NCBI RefSeq assembly: GCF_014641595.1
Contig: NZ_BMIA01000003.1
Location: 868,001 to 932,000, forward strand
Reading direction: 5' to 3'
Source of the DNA: Dyadobacter endophyticus
GTDB lineage: Bacteria > Bacteroidota > Bacteroidia > Cytophagales > Spirosomataceae
Length of the DNA: 64,000 nt
Under the pieces are notes generated by a model. That model did no database searches. It was not told the DNA's origin and was given only the letters and a program-made list of their open reading frames with translations. Positions 17,826-26,225 of this stretch are shown piece by piece (position 1 is the first letter of the stretch; every line of letters starts with the position of its first letter). The position numbers were made by a program, and so were the translations under genes.

Positions 17826-18401
17826 TCAGAAAAGTACTGTTTTGGCAAAATCAGTATTAGCCACGGTTTCGGCGGCCTTGCGGGCAGTTCCGGCCGCGGC
17901 GGCGGTCTTCAATGCCACTTTGGTTTTACCCAATTGCATAATGACCCCATCGACCAGTTCGACGGTCGTGCCGCGTTTGAGTGGATAGGTATCGATGAAT
18001 GTAGGATTGGTACAATCGGGATGTTCGGAAACCCAGTATTTGTACACCCCTTCCTTACTTTTCACAACCTCGATCACCAGATGCCGCCGGCTCATATACC
18101 GATCCTGCGATTGGATCATCACTTCGCAAGGCTTACTCTCCGAAAACCGGCCCACAATCTGCAAGCCGGGTTTCAGGGGAAGCGTTTGTGATTCGGTGTA
18201 TTCATCGTGGACGATCACCCAGCCTACCTCGGCGGGCTCGAAAATGAGGGTAGCCTCTTCAAATGCCGGGCGCTCCGCCGCAGGCAGTTCAATGCGGATG
18301 GGCGACTGGCAGCGAACGCAGGAAATCACGGGGTTCTGCGGCGACAATGCCTTTTCATTGACCCTCAGCCTAGCCTGGCACGATGGACAAACAACGATCA
18401 T
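17826..18401 (-). CDS. Zinc ribbon-FHA protein
   Basis: The 191-residue protein starts with a zinc ribbon (Cys5/Cys8 in CPSC and Cys28/Cys31 in CVRC), the MJ0042-type layout. An FHA domain follows at about 80-165, with VGRF, the MSRRH histidine segment and TNPTF matching the phosphothreonine-binding loops. A short Ala-rich tail follows with two Thr (VANTDFAKTVLF), a possible phosphosite. It should read phosphorylated partners of the kinase. The stop lies seven bases before the phosphatase start, so the genes are in one operon. Confidence 0.87.
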   Translation of the reverse strand: MIVVCPSCQARLRVNEKALSPQNPVISCVRCQSPIRIELPAAERPAFEEATLIFEPAEVGWVIVHDEYTESQTLPLKPGLQIVGRFSESKPCEVMIQSQDRYMSRRHLVIEVVKSKEGVYKYWVSEHPDCTNPTFIDTYPLKRGTTVELVDGVIMQLGKTKVALKTAAAAGTARKAAETVANTDFAKTVLF

Positions 18402-18425
18402 AGTTGTTGCGGTTAAATGTGGCTA

Positions 18426-19232
18426 TTACGCGATGTCTTCCGGGTTCACCCACTCGTCCAGCCCGTCGAAATCACTGTCGTAATCCTCCTGGGTGTACAC
18501 AATGTCGTATTCGTCGGTGTCCATGCTCACGCTATCCTCTTCGGCGACCACGGTCGAATCTGTTGCAGTGGAATCAGTAGTTGAGTCGGTCGCTACGGAT
18601 GGGTCTGTTACTTCCTCCACCGCAGGCTCCACCTCGTAGTCATAGCTCACCATGGAGCCTTCGGCAGGCAGTTCGGCAAAACCGAACGCATTATCCAGCC
18701 ACATATCCTGGAAAATCTCCTTCATTTCCTGCGGTAATGCAGCATACTCGTTGGGATGGCAGGTGTGATACAACTCTCCTTTCCATTCAAAAAGCTGCGC
18801 CGGGCCGGCTTTCTCGCGCGACCATGCGAAAGCCTCGTTGAAACTCATATCATCCGGCGCATTCACAATGCTGAGGTGGTCGGGTATGAGAAACACATTG
18901 GGCTGGCCGGCGGGGATCGAATCCTGTACCGGATTGTTTTCCGCAACGACCGTATCGGCAGGGGCAGTGGATTCGGTACTGTCCGACTTCGCTTCATCAT
19001 CGCCAGCCGGAACGCCGCCCGGCGTGGTTTCATCCTTTTTAGTGTCGTCGCCCGTATGCACGTCGCCCGTATGCACGTCGCCCGCATACGCGTCGTACGC
19101 GATCGCGCCCATACCCGCGGCAGCGCCCGCGGCGATGGCTGTACCGGCTTTGCCTTTTGATTTTTTAGGGGTAACGGTTGCTTCCCGCGACAGCTCGCTG
19201 TCTTCTTCGATAATCTGGGTTTGCTCTGACAT
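18426..19232 (-). CDS. Acidic, low-complexity protein of unknown function in the kinase cluster
   Basis: The 268-residue protein has a short basic stretch (TPKKSKGKAG) and an Ala/Gly-rich hydrophobic segment (about 29-48, AIAAGAAAGMGAIAYDAYAG) that could be a membrane helix. An unusual tandem GDVHTG repeat comes next, then a long Asp/Glu/Ser/Thr-rich region. A central globular piece (about 120-190, FNEAFAWSREKAGPAQLFEW) may be structured. The Ser/Thr-rich acidic tail ends in DEWVNPEDIA. I recognise no family. Its place between two FHA genes, and its composition, make it a candidate substrate or scaffold for the kinase; that is inference. Confidence 0.65.
   Translation of the reverse strand: MSEQTQIIEEDSELSREATVTPKKSKGKAGTAIAAGAAAGMGAIAYDAYAGDVHTGDVHTGDDTKKDETTPGGVPAGDDEAKSDSTESTAPADTVVAENNPVQDSIPAGQPNVFLIPDHLSIVNAPDDMSFNEAFAWSREKAGPAQLFEWKGELYHTCHPNEYAALPQEMKEIFQDMWLDNAFGFAELPAEGSMVSYDYEVEPAVEEVTDPSVATDSTTDSTATDSTVVAEEDSVSMDTDEYDIVYTQEDYDSDFDGLDEWVNPEDIA
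19046..19090. repeat. Tandem 15-base repeat inside a gene
   Basis: Two identical 15-base units and a third with three differences are in register within the acidic protein gene and encode the GDVHT-type repeat. Copy number probably varies between strains by slippage; this is inference. Confidence 0.7.
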
Positions 19233-19316
19233 GGTCGTAGATTTTAGAAGTTTTCATTCATTTGAACCTTTATCGGAGCCGCTTTCAGAAGGTCACCGAT
19301 TTTTTTGAAAAAAATT

Positions 19317-19886
19317 CTAAAACCATCTTGCTTTGCATTTCGGGCACTTTTTGAGGTGCTCGCAATCGTTCCATGTCAGCCAGTCGTAGTCGCGGAGCGG
19401 TTGTTGACAGGCCGGGCATACCCACAGGCGGCGTATATCTTCCTTCCATTTCACACGCCGGTTTTCCAGCCCGTAATGTCTGTTCATCAACAAAATGATC
19501 ACCCGCCCGATGTACGGAATGGCGAGCATCACGTCGATCTTTTTCTGAATGTCGATCATCGCCACGCGCTCGTCTTCAAGCTTTTGCCAGACCGGGCGCA
19601 TTTCTCCAAACTCGAAGGTGTAATCGTCGGGCTGCTTGTCGAAGCGGAATATCTTGCTGGCTTCAAAAGGCATTTTGCCCAGCAGAATGCTGCTGCGCGG
19701 GGTAAACTGCGTCTTCCGGATGCGAACGCCGTCCACAAATGTGCCGTTCGACGAGTCGTTGTCTTCCAGAATCCCCGAATGGTCGGGGCCGAGGGTTGCC
19801 AGGGCGTGGTAGCCGCTCACGCTCGGATGGTCCACCACAATATCATTATCCGGCTTGCGGCCAATGCGTAATTTCTGCGGACTCAT
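19317..19886 (-). CDS. FHA-zinc ribbon protein
   Basis: The 189-residue protein has an N-terminal FHA domain (about 5-90) with IGRKPDND, VSGYH and NDSSNGT, the residues that form the phosphothreonine pocket. A short helical segment follows, then a C-terminal cysteine cluster (C157/C160, C175, C181/C184) that should bind zinc. The other FHA protein of the cluster has the same parts in the opposite order. It could dock onto the phosphorylated kinase or its substrates. The gene follows the anti-sigma-like gene by 23 bases and precedes the acidic protein gene. Confidence 0.86.
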   Translation of the reverse strand: MSPQKLRIGRKPDNDIVVDHPSVSGYHALATLGPDHSGILEDNDSSNGTFVDGVRIRKTQFTPRSSILLGKMPFEASKIFRFDKQPDDYTFEFGEMRPVWQKLEDERVAMIDIQKKIDVMLAIPYIGRVIILLMNRHYGLENRRVKWKEDIRRLWVCPACQQPLRDYDWLTWNDCEHLKKCPKCKARWF

Positions 19887-19909
19887 GGTAGAAATGGGCT
19901 ATAATGTTC

Positions 19910-20608
19910 TCAGGGCTGGGTCAATGGCGTGATCTGCTCCGCTTTGCGGATGGGGTAACTGTTATTTCCGATATGGAGGCGATATTGCTTCGTGTCCACA
20001 TCGTACGCGATGCTGATCTTCTGCTGCTTTTCAGTCAGCTTGTCGGAGTATATTTCAAGAATGTCGTTGAAGCGGTAATGTGAGCGGTATTCCCTGCTTC
20101 TGATGATCGTAGCGTCGATCAGCTGCTTGTCTTGCAAAACCGGTTTGAAATCAACGGTTTTCCAGCTTAGCAAAGGCACGCGGAACACCTCGTTGCGTTC
20201 GTCCACGCGGATTTCCTGGTTACCAGTCGCATTATTACCCGCCGGGTTTATGTTATTCCAAACAGTCCACACGCCAATGATCAGGATCGCAACAGAAGCT
20301 GCAATGGCTGAATATGACCAGTTGCTCCATTGCAGTTTACGCAGAATGCCTTTTTTCTTCTTCGAACTGCTTTCGTCCGCAGCGATCGGTAGGGCATCCA
20401 ATTCATGATGAAATGTCGTGAACATTCGGCGGAGGTCTTCTTTTTCTGCCTGGCTGCTGATGAGGTTTCGCACGGCTTCCTGCGCTTCCATTTCGAACCG
20501 AAAATCGGGATTGGCGGCCATTTCTGCTTCGAATGCGATCTTTTCCTCAGGCGTAAGCATGTCGTCGAGGTAGCGGTCAATGCGTTCGGTTTTGTCTTCG
20601 TTTTCCAT
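19910..20608 (-). CDS. Anti-sigma-like membrane protein
   Basis: The 232-residue protein has an N-terminal cytosolic part beginning ENEDKTERIDRYLDDMLTPEE, which resembles the zinc-less anti-sigma domain of Bacteroidota. A single transmembrane helix is at about 100-117 (AIAASVAILIIGVWTVW). The periplasmic remainder is short and strand-rich. It lies four bases downstream of the ECF sigma gene, the arrangement expected for a cognate pair. It would hold the sigma factor at the membrane until a signal, possibly phosphorylation within this cluster, releases it. The last point is inference. Confidence 0.78.
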   Translation of the reverse strand: MENEDKTERIDRYLDDMLTPEEKIAFEAEMAANPDFRFEMEAQEAVRNLISSQAEKEDLRRMFTTFHHELDALPIAADESSSKKKKGILRKLQWSNWSYSAIAASVAILIIGVWTVWNNINPAGNNATGNQEIRVDERNEVFRVPLLSWKTVDFKPVLQDKQLIDATIIRSREYRSHYRFNDILEIYSDKLTEKQQKISIAYDVDTKQYRLHIGNNSYPIRKAEQITPLTQP

Positions 20609-20612
20609 GGGG

Positions 20613-21182
20613 TCAGCTGTAATGTTGTTTCAGCACATTTTTTCCCAGAAACCGCGCTTTGTCCATACACTTGTTCTTCTGGCTTTTGGCAGAATTTTCA
20701 TCCGCAAAACCAAGCTTCGAAGCGATCTGCGTCATCGTCAGCTTTTCGTAGTAAAAGGCTTTCAGCAGCAGCATGCATTTTTCACCTATTTGTGCCAGCA
20801 CTTTTTCAAGCGCGGGCAGGTAGGGTGTGCTGTCGTCCTCCTCTTCGATCACCGCCGTTTCCAGGTCCTCGTCGAAACCCGTCTGCATTTGTTTTCCCTT
20901 CTGCCGCAGCCGGTCGATCCACTTGTAATAGCAAACCGAGTACAAATAGGTAGAAAGCCTGCTGCTCAACTGGTCCAGCCGACCACCCCTGATCTGCAAA
21001 ACGACCTCCATCATACAATCCTGGTACACGTCGCGCGCGTCGTCATCGCTTCCGCTGTTTTTCAGTACCAGGTGCAGGATTTTACCAAAATTATCCTTGT
21101 AAAAAAGCCCGAGGGCCTTTTCATTGCCATTCTTGATAGCCTGGATCAATGGAAAATCCGGAGAACCGATTTCTGTTGTCAT
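20613..21182 (-). CDS. ECF-type RNA polymerase sigma factor
   Basis: The 189-residue protein has sigma region 2 at about 20-90, with LGLFYKDNFGKILHLVLK and STYLYSVCYYKWIDRLRQ (the promoter-melting part). Region 4 is at about 130-185, with CMLLLKAFYYEKLTMTQIASKL and a helix ending KNKCMDKAR. It starts at ATG 21182 with a gap of about 250 bases upstream that contains hairpins. It is the first gene of the signalling operon and probably transcribes its own cluster or an associated regulon. It has no obvious extra domain. Confidence 0.9.
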   Translation of the reverse strand: MTTEIGSPDFPLIQAIKNGNEKALGLFYKDNFGKILHLVLKNSGSDDDARDVYQDCMMEVVLQIRGGRLDQLSSRLSTYLYSVCYYKWIDRLRQKGKQMQTGFDEDLETAVIEEEDDSTPYLPALEKVLAQIGEKCMLLLKAFYYEKLTMTQIASKLGFADENSAKSQKNKCMDKARFLGKNVLKQHYS

Positions 21183-21320
21183 AGGTAAGTCGTGAAGAAG
21201 AGGGAAACGTCACTATTAATTTAAAATATTTTCCTTTTAATATTCATAACAAACTGATTATAAAATCATTAGACAACAATCAGATACATCATCGGTTACA
21301 AAAAAGCGAACGAGGAGTGG

Positions 21321-21426
21321 CGCGAAGCTCCGCTTCGTGCTTAATATTCGCAGGGCTCTGGCCGGTCGTGCACACGTGACCGGCCAGAGCCCTGCGAATA
21401 ACGTGCGCGAACGTCTACGTTCGCGC
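21321..21426. repeat. Stack of three hairpins, one with a 23-bp perfect stem
   Basis: Three inverted repeats lie in 106 bases. 21321-21339 has an eight-pair stem with one wobble and a three-base loop. 21345-21400 has a 23-bp perfect stem and a 10-base loop. 21405-21426 has a 10-bp perfect stem and a two-base loop. The last begins 7 bases after the stop of the TonB receptor gene (minus strand). The stack could terminate that transcript; no long T run follows. A REP- or MITE-like origin is also possible. Confidence 0.75.
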
Positions 21427-21432
21427 TATCGC

Positions 21433-23643
21433 TTAAATCTTGACCGCGAACGAAACCCCTAGGCTGCGGCCGTCTGAGCTCCAAACCCCGGCGCCGGGGT
21501 ACATCGTAGGACGTTTGGTGAAGTATTGCTTGTTGGTGATGTTGTTCATACCGAAACGCAGCTTGTAATGCTGACCGAGGTAAAGCGTCGCATTCAGGTC
21601 GAGCAGACCGTAACCCGGCACTTTGCCGATAGTACCATTTACAGAAGGCTCTACGGTATTCAGCGGGTTAGCGAAGTTGGAGCTTACATAGCTATATTGA
21701 GCAGTTACCGAGAGTTTTTTATATTGAAATTGAATACCGTTTCTTGAAATCCAGGTAGGAACGCCTTCCACACGATTGCCGGATACGCTTTTGTTCTCAC
21801 CGCCAGACACGGCTGTTCCGCGAACGTATCTGGCATCGAAATAGGATGTGGAAGTGAAAAACGAGAGTTCTGTCTGGGCTTCGCCACCATTGTATTGCCT
21901 GAATGCTGTGTATTCAAGATAAGCCTCTACGCCGCGGGTTCTGCTGTCGCCGGTGGTGGTGCGGTACAGGTAGGCGGTCCCGTTTTCGTCCTTCATCGAC
22001 ACAGTGCCCATCCGGTGGTTGATCATCACCTGGAACAGCCCGATATCATATTTCAAAACATCTCTGATATTACCGCCGACACCCGCTTCCAGGTTGTAGC
22101 CCGTCGCATCTTTCAGGTTTTTGTCCACCTTTTCCAAAACCGACCCGGGAATAATGTCCTTGAAAACCACCGGGCGGTAAGCCTGCGAGAAGCCTGCATA
22201 AGCCCTGCTATGCTCCCCGATCTTGTATTGCGAGCTAAGCCCGAAGAGCGGGAAGCTGTGCCTGATGGTATTGGGCAGGTTCTGCGGATCGTAGTAAGTG
22301 ATCTTGCCCGTCATGTCGGTACCGCCTTTCTCCACACGTACACCTGGCGAAATGCTCAGTCGCGGGGTAATGAAAATGAGGTTTTCTACAAAAACGGCTA
22401 TGTTATTGGTGGTCAGGTACATATCGCGACCGAACTGAGGGTCGGTTAGCGACAGGTCGAAATCACTGCCCGTCGTGCCTTTGCCCAATTGTCGGCGACG
22501 GAGCTTGTTGTGCATGTACTGAACGCCGCCCGAAACCACATGGCGGAAACCGAGGAAATCGTACTGATGCACAAGGCGCAGCTCGGAGGTGAAGCTTTTG
22601 AAATGATCAATATCCACCTGGCGCGTGCGGTAGGCATTGGTAACGCGGCTGATCGTGTCGGGAACATTGGCGAATGCATCGAACATCACGCTGTTCCGCG
22701 CACCGTAAACGCCCGAGGTGGTCAGTTTCAATTGCGTATTCGGGTTGATTTTCCAGTCCAGGACGATCGATGGCACATAAATGTCCGGATTGAAATAGTT
22801 ACGTGAGCGGGTCGACTGGCGCGGGTCTTCTTTAAACATCGCGTCGGTCAGCGGCCCCGGGATTTGGTATACATATTCAGAACGGCCGAGCTCCGCTTTG
22901 ATGCGGAAAGATTTACTGAATTCGTACATCAGGCTCACGTACTGCGACTCAGCGTCAGACTTTGCATTCTTGCGATAGCCATTGGAATGGCGCTTCTGGT
23001 AATAGGCTGAGTAGGTCAGCTTGCCCACCTTGCCGCCAATGGCATTGTAGGAGCTGAAAAGCCCGAAAGAACCTGCCCAATTAACGGTTTCGAACGTGAA
23101 TGCTTTGGTCGTATCCGGGCTTTTAGTCACGTAGTTGATCATCCCGCCGAACTGCGCGCCGTATTGCAATGAGGATGTTCCCCTTACCAGCTCCACGCGC
23201 TGGATCGATTCCATAGCCGGACTGTAGTGGCTCGCGGGATAGCCGTACATGTCGGAGTTGGTGATGATGCCGTTCTGCCGGATGTTGTATTCCCAGGATC
23301 GGTGCGGGTCGAGGCCTCGGGTGGAAATATTGACCTGGTTGCCGCTGCCGTCCATATCGTACACGAATACGCCCGGGATTTTGGCAAAAATCTGCCGGCC
23401 CGTTTTCTCCGCGATATTGCCGTTCACGCCGTCGATCTGGACCACTTCGCTCTTTTTACCGGCGGTAATGTAAGTGTTATGGACGTCGGGGAGGCGTTCT
23501 GTGTGGATAGTATTCTTGCGTTCGCCTACGGTAACTTCGTTGAGGTCAAGCACTTTGTGGTAATCCTTCGTTTTGTCGGTTTGCGCCTGGGCACTTGGGA
23601 GAAGGGTGCAGAGAATGAGGATAATTAAGTAAAGTTGTTTCAT
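21433..23643 (-). CDS. FecA-like TonB-dependent outer-membrane receptor
   Basis: The 736-residue protein has a signal peptide (cleavage near SAQAQ). It lacks the carboxypeptidase-like N-terminal domain common in this phylum and begins directly with a short TonB-box region, a plug (about 60-170) and a 22-strand barrel. The plug carries STRGLDPHRSWEYNI and a segment starting RVELVRGTSSLQYGAQFGG, which resemble ferric-citrate receptor FecA and related siderophore receptors. It should move a small chelate or organic ligand into the periplasm using TonB. The ligand is not predictable. The gene is last in the transport block and 69 bases downstream of the DUF3179 gene. Confidence 0.88.
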   Translation of the reverse strand: MKQLYLIILILCTLLPSAQAQTDKTKDYHKVLDLNEVTVGERKNTIHTERLPDVHNTYITAGKKSEVVQIDGVNGNIAEKTGRQIFAKIPGVFVYDMDGSGNQVNISTRGLDPHRSWEYNIRQNGIITNSDMYGYPASHYSPAMESIQRVELVRGTSSLQYGAQFGGMINYVTKSPDTTKAFTFETVNWAGSFGLFSSYNAIGGKVGKLTYSAYYQKRHSNGYRKNAKSDAESQYVSLMYEFSKSFRIKAELGRSEYVYQIPGPLTDAMFKEDPRQSTRSRNYFNPDIYVPSIVLDWKINPNTQLKLTTSGVYGARNSVMFDAFANVPDTISRVTNAYRTRQVDIDHFKSFTSELRLVHQYDFLGFRHVVSGGVQYMHNKLRRRQLGKGTTGSDFDLSLTDPQFGRDMYLTTNNIAVFVENLIFITPRLSISPGVRVEKGGTDMTGKITYYDPQNLPNTIRHSFPLFGLSSQYKIGEHSRAYAGFSQAYRPVVFKDIIPGSVLEKVDKNLKDATGYNLEAGVGGNIRDVLKYDIGLFQVMINHRMGTVSMKDENGTAYLYRTTTGDSRTRGVEAYLEYTAFRQYNGGEAQTELSFFTSTSYFDARYVRGTAVSGGENKSVSGNRVEGVPTWISRNGIQFQYKKLSVTAQYSYVSSNFANPLNTVEPSVNGTIGKVPGYGLLDLNATLYLGQHYKLRFGMNNITNKQYFTKRPTMYPGAGVWSSDGRSLGVSFAVKI

Positions 23644-23712
23644 TAGCGTTTGTACTTTCTGATGCCACGGCGGCCGCCGGCCGTGAAGACACCGTTGCGG
23701 CCGACCGCCAAT

Positions 23713-24855
23713 TTAGTATTGTTCGGTACCAGGGTGGAAAGTGCGCCAGCTGTGCCAAAACTCCTGGTAGGCGTTAATGCGTTTCAGGTCATTGCCGGTG
23801 CCGGTGAGGCGTCTGCCGAGTAGGTCGTGGGAGCCGGTTTTGGTAAAAATGGTGTCGTTTCTGAATGTAAATGGCTCATTGATTGCTTTATCGAATGCGA
23901 AAAAGCTGTTGTTGTCGGCACCGAGTACCAAAGCAACGGCGGCCGGCCCTACCTGGCTGTTGATGATGCGCTCCTTTTTGAGGCGGTTCCAGTCGAATGC
24001 CTTGGCTGCGCCGCCGGCCTGAATGCCCACTACCCACGATTTTTCTTTCCACGGAAGCGTGTCGGTTTTAGTGAGTGCCGACTTCCCGCGACCAGATTCG
24101 TAGCGGCTCATGGAGTCGTATATGGCCTTATAAACCGGGTCGGGCTGCATTACCTTGCTATTTGGATGCAGTTTCAGCCATTGGCTCAATGAAGTTTGGG
24201 TACTGGCAAGCTCGGGAAGCATTTTGCCTTTCAGCGGACCGGCGATCGCCTCGCCGTTGACCTGCCGCCACCAGCTGCCGGTTTCGCCGTCTTCGAACAT
24301 CGCATTGAAATGGTCCATTCCCACGAGCCTGAAAACCTCCGGTTTGCCATCGACCGTTGGCTCAAAAACCCGGCCTGTACGGCAAACGGTACAATAGGTT
24401 ACCATGATGGGCTTCCCGCCGAGCACGTCGCGTACCTGATGATGGTAGCCAATATATTGGATCGGATAGGCCTTTGCTTCGCCATTATGCTCCACGCCGA
24501 TCACCAGTCGGTCCATATCTACTTTATTAGTTGCCGCATCGTGCTGGATTACCTGCGAAGGTTGGTAAAACATCGTATCCGCAGCCATTTCGAAGTTCGT
24601 CGTGTAAGTAATGCCTGCCGCCAATAGCAGAAAAATGGCAGGCAGCCATTTCATTTTACCCGAAAAAACTGAAAACCCACCGACCACAACCATTGCCCAG
24701 AACAATATCCGTAGCGGCCAGCGCCATGTATGGAGTATATAGGAGGCATCAATGCTATTCATCTGCTGGCTGCCCGGCATGGGCATAATGAAGTAGACCT
24801 TCGCGATTTCGTAGAGGATAACACCGAGAATTCCGAGGTAAAAGAGCTTCTTCAT
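23713..24855 (-). CDS. DUF3179-family membrane protein
   Basis: The 380-residue protein has hydrophobic segments at about 5-25 and 48-85, then a long extracytoplasmic part. The segment YCTVCRTGRVFEP (about 170) is the characteristic motif of DUF3179, with IGYHHQVRDVL ahead of it. The two cysteines suggest a redox or metal-binding site, but the family function is unknown. It is encoded between the MFS transporter and the FecA-like receptor, so it may assist uptake or processing of the same ligand, which is inference. A hairpin between it and the MFS gene may reduce its expression. Confidence 0.86.
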   Translation of the reverse strand: MKKLFYLGILGVILYEIAKVYFIMPMPGSQQMNSIDASYILHTWRWPLRILFWAMVVVGGFSVFSGKMKWLPAIFLLLAAGITYTTNFEMAADTMFYQPSQVIQHDAATNKVDMDRLVIGVEHNGEAKAYPIQYIGYHHQVRDVLGGKPIMVTYCTVCRTGRVFEPTVDGKPEVFRLVGMDHFNAMFEDGETGSWWRQVNGEAIAGPLKGKMLPELASTQTSLSQWLKLHPNSKVMQPDPVYKAIYDSMSRYESGRGKSALTKTDTLPWKEKSWVVGIQAGGAAKAFDWNRLKKERIINSQVGPAAVALVLGADNNSFFAFDKAINEPFTFRNDTIFTKTGSHDLLGRRLTGTGNDLKRINAYQEFWHSWRTFHPGTEQY

Positions 24856-24927
24856 ATAGGATATTTCGAAAAAGAATCAGTGGAAGAGGCGCAGCGCGCC
24901 GAAAGAATTGTAGCAATTGTAAGAAAT

Positions 24928-24949
24928 GGGTCCGCCAAGCGGCGAACCC
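24928..24949 (-). terminator. Hairpin between MFS and DUF3179 genes
   Basis: A nine-pair stem with one mismatch or wobble and a four-base loop lies about 45 bases after the MFS stop on the minus strand. A short T-rich stretch follows. It may be a partial terminator or an mRNA-processing site. Confidence 0.4.
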
Positions 24950-24992
24950 GTTTGCCCAATATATTAACCTATGATAATACGCAAAACCACGT

Positions 24993-26219
24993 TCATTTGC
25001 TTCTGAATGTGACAAACAGCGCGACCAGGAAAGGCAGCGAGAATACCAGCAGGGCATTCCCGAAACCACCCAGCACCGTCACCAGGGAGCCAATGAAAAA
25101 CACCGCCGTCGCGGTAAAGAACCGCCCGACGTTAAAACAAAAACCTGTGGCCGTGCCACGCACCGCAACCGGAAACAGCTCGGGAATGTAGCTGGACAAT
25201 GCGCCCTGGCTGATCCCGAAGCAGAATGCCAGCATCGCCGTTTCGATGTAAATGATGCTGGAAAATGTGCGGTTGGTGATAAACAGCACGCCGCATAGCA
25301 CTACGCAGCCAGTGAATGTGGCTATCAATGTATTTTTCTTGCCAAACCGGTTTATCAGAATGCCCGAAAAAATACCACCGGTGATGCCGCCCATTCCGAG
25401 GAGGATCATCAGCAACCCGCGCTCCTTCTGGCCGTCCTGCCCGCTCGCGAGCAACGACTGCGCCCACGTAGGCAACCACGAGAATATCCCCCAAAGTCCA
25501 ATAAGCACCGCACCGAAAATCAGTGAGCCTTTAATGACATTAGGCCGGTTTTCAGCGTCGAAAATCCCCTCACTACCTTTCTGACCATCCCTCACTTGCT
25601 TTATACCTTTCCACCTATCCGATTCCGGCAAAAGCAGGAAGATCAGCAATGCCGCCACAACCGGGATCAATCCGATGCCGAATGCCGTCCGCCAGTCCGA
25701 AAACAGCAGGTTCAGACTGCCGGTGGTTACGATCCCGATGGGGAAGCAAACCGCCAGAATGCCGAGGATTACGGCCTTGCTACGCACATCCCATATTTCG
25801 GAAATATACACGGTCGTGATCAGCAGCACGCCGCCCACGCCCATTCCGGCCGTGAAACGAATGGCTAGCAAAGAGTACCAATCGGGCACGATGGTAACGA
25901 GGCAGGTGGAAACGCCGTACAATGCGGTCACCAGCGTCAGCGATTTCTTCCGGCCGATCCGATCGCTTACGACGCCGAACAGCAATCCGCCACACATCCA
26001 TCCGTAGAGAAATATCGCGTTCACATACGCCCCTATCTCGCCCAGCTTCGCCTCACTCACCGCCGCGCCTTTCAGCTCGGGAATGGCTACCGGCAGGTAT
26101 ACCGACATCAGCGTCGAGACCGTGCCGCTTAATGTATAGGCGACCACACAAAGCGCGAATGCAAGCCATTTCCGGCTTACGCTGGTGGATTCTACGCGGG
26201 TTATTTCCAGAGTTTCCAT
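24993..26219 (-). CDS. MFS transporter
   Basis: The 408-residue protein has about 12 hydrophobic helices in two halves. The cytoplasmic loop between helices 2 and 3 carries GVVSDRIGRKKS, the canonical MFS motif, and the equivalent loop of the second half has ILINRFGKKN. The central loop is rich in charged residues. It resembles sugar- or aromatic-acid-type MFS permeases (SP/AAHS branch), but the substrate is uncertain. It lies seven bases downstream of the larger TonB receptor gene, so the outer- and inner-membrane steps of one uptake route are probably co-expressed. Confidence 0.9.
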   Translation of the reverse strand: METLEITRVESTSVSRKWLAFALCVVAYTLSGTVSTLMSVYLPVAIPELKGAAVSEAKLGEIGAYVNAIFLYGWMCGGLLFGVVSDRIGRKKSLTLVTALYGVSTCLVTIVPDWYSLLAIRFTAGMGVGGVLLITTVYISEIWDVRSKAVILGILAVCFPIGIVTTGSLNLLFSDWRTAFGIGLIPVVAALLIFLLLPESDRWKGIKQVRDGQKGSEGIFDAENRPNVIKGSLIFGAVLIGLWGIFSWLPTWAQSLLASGQDGQKERGLLMILLGMGGITGGIFSGILINRFGKKNTLIATFTGCVVLCGVLFITNRTFSSIIYIETAMLAFCFGISQGALSSYIPELFPVAVRGTATGFCFNVGRFFTATAVFFIGSLVTVLGGFGNALLVFSLPFLVALFVTFRSK

Positions 26220-26225
26220 AGCGGT

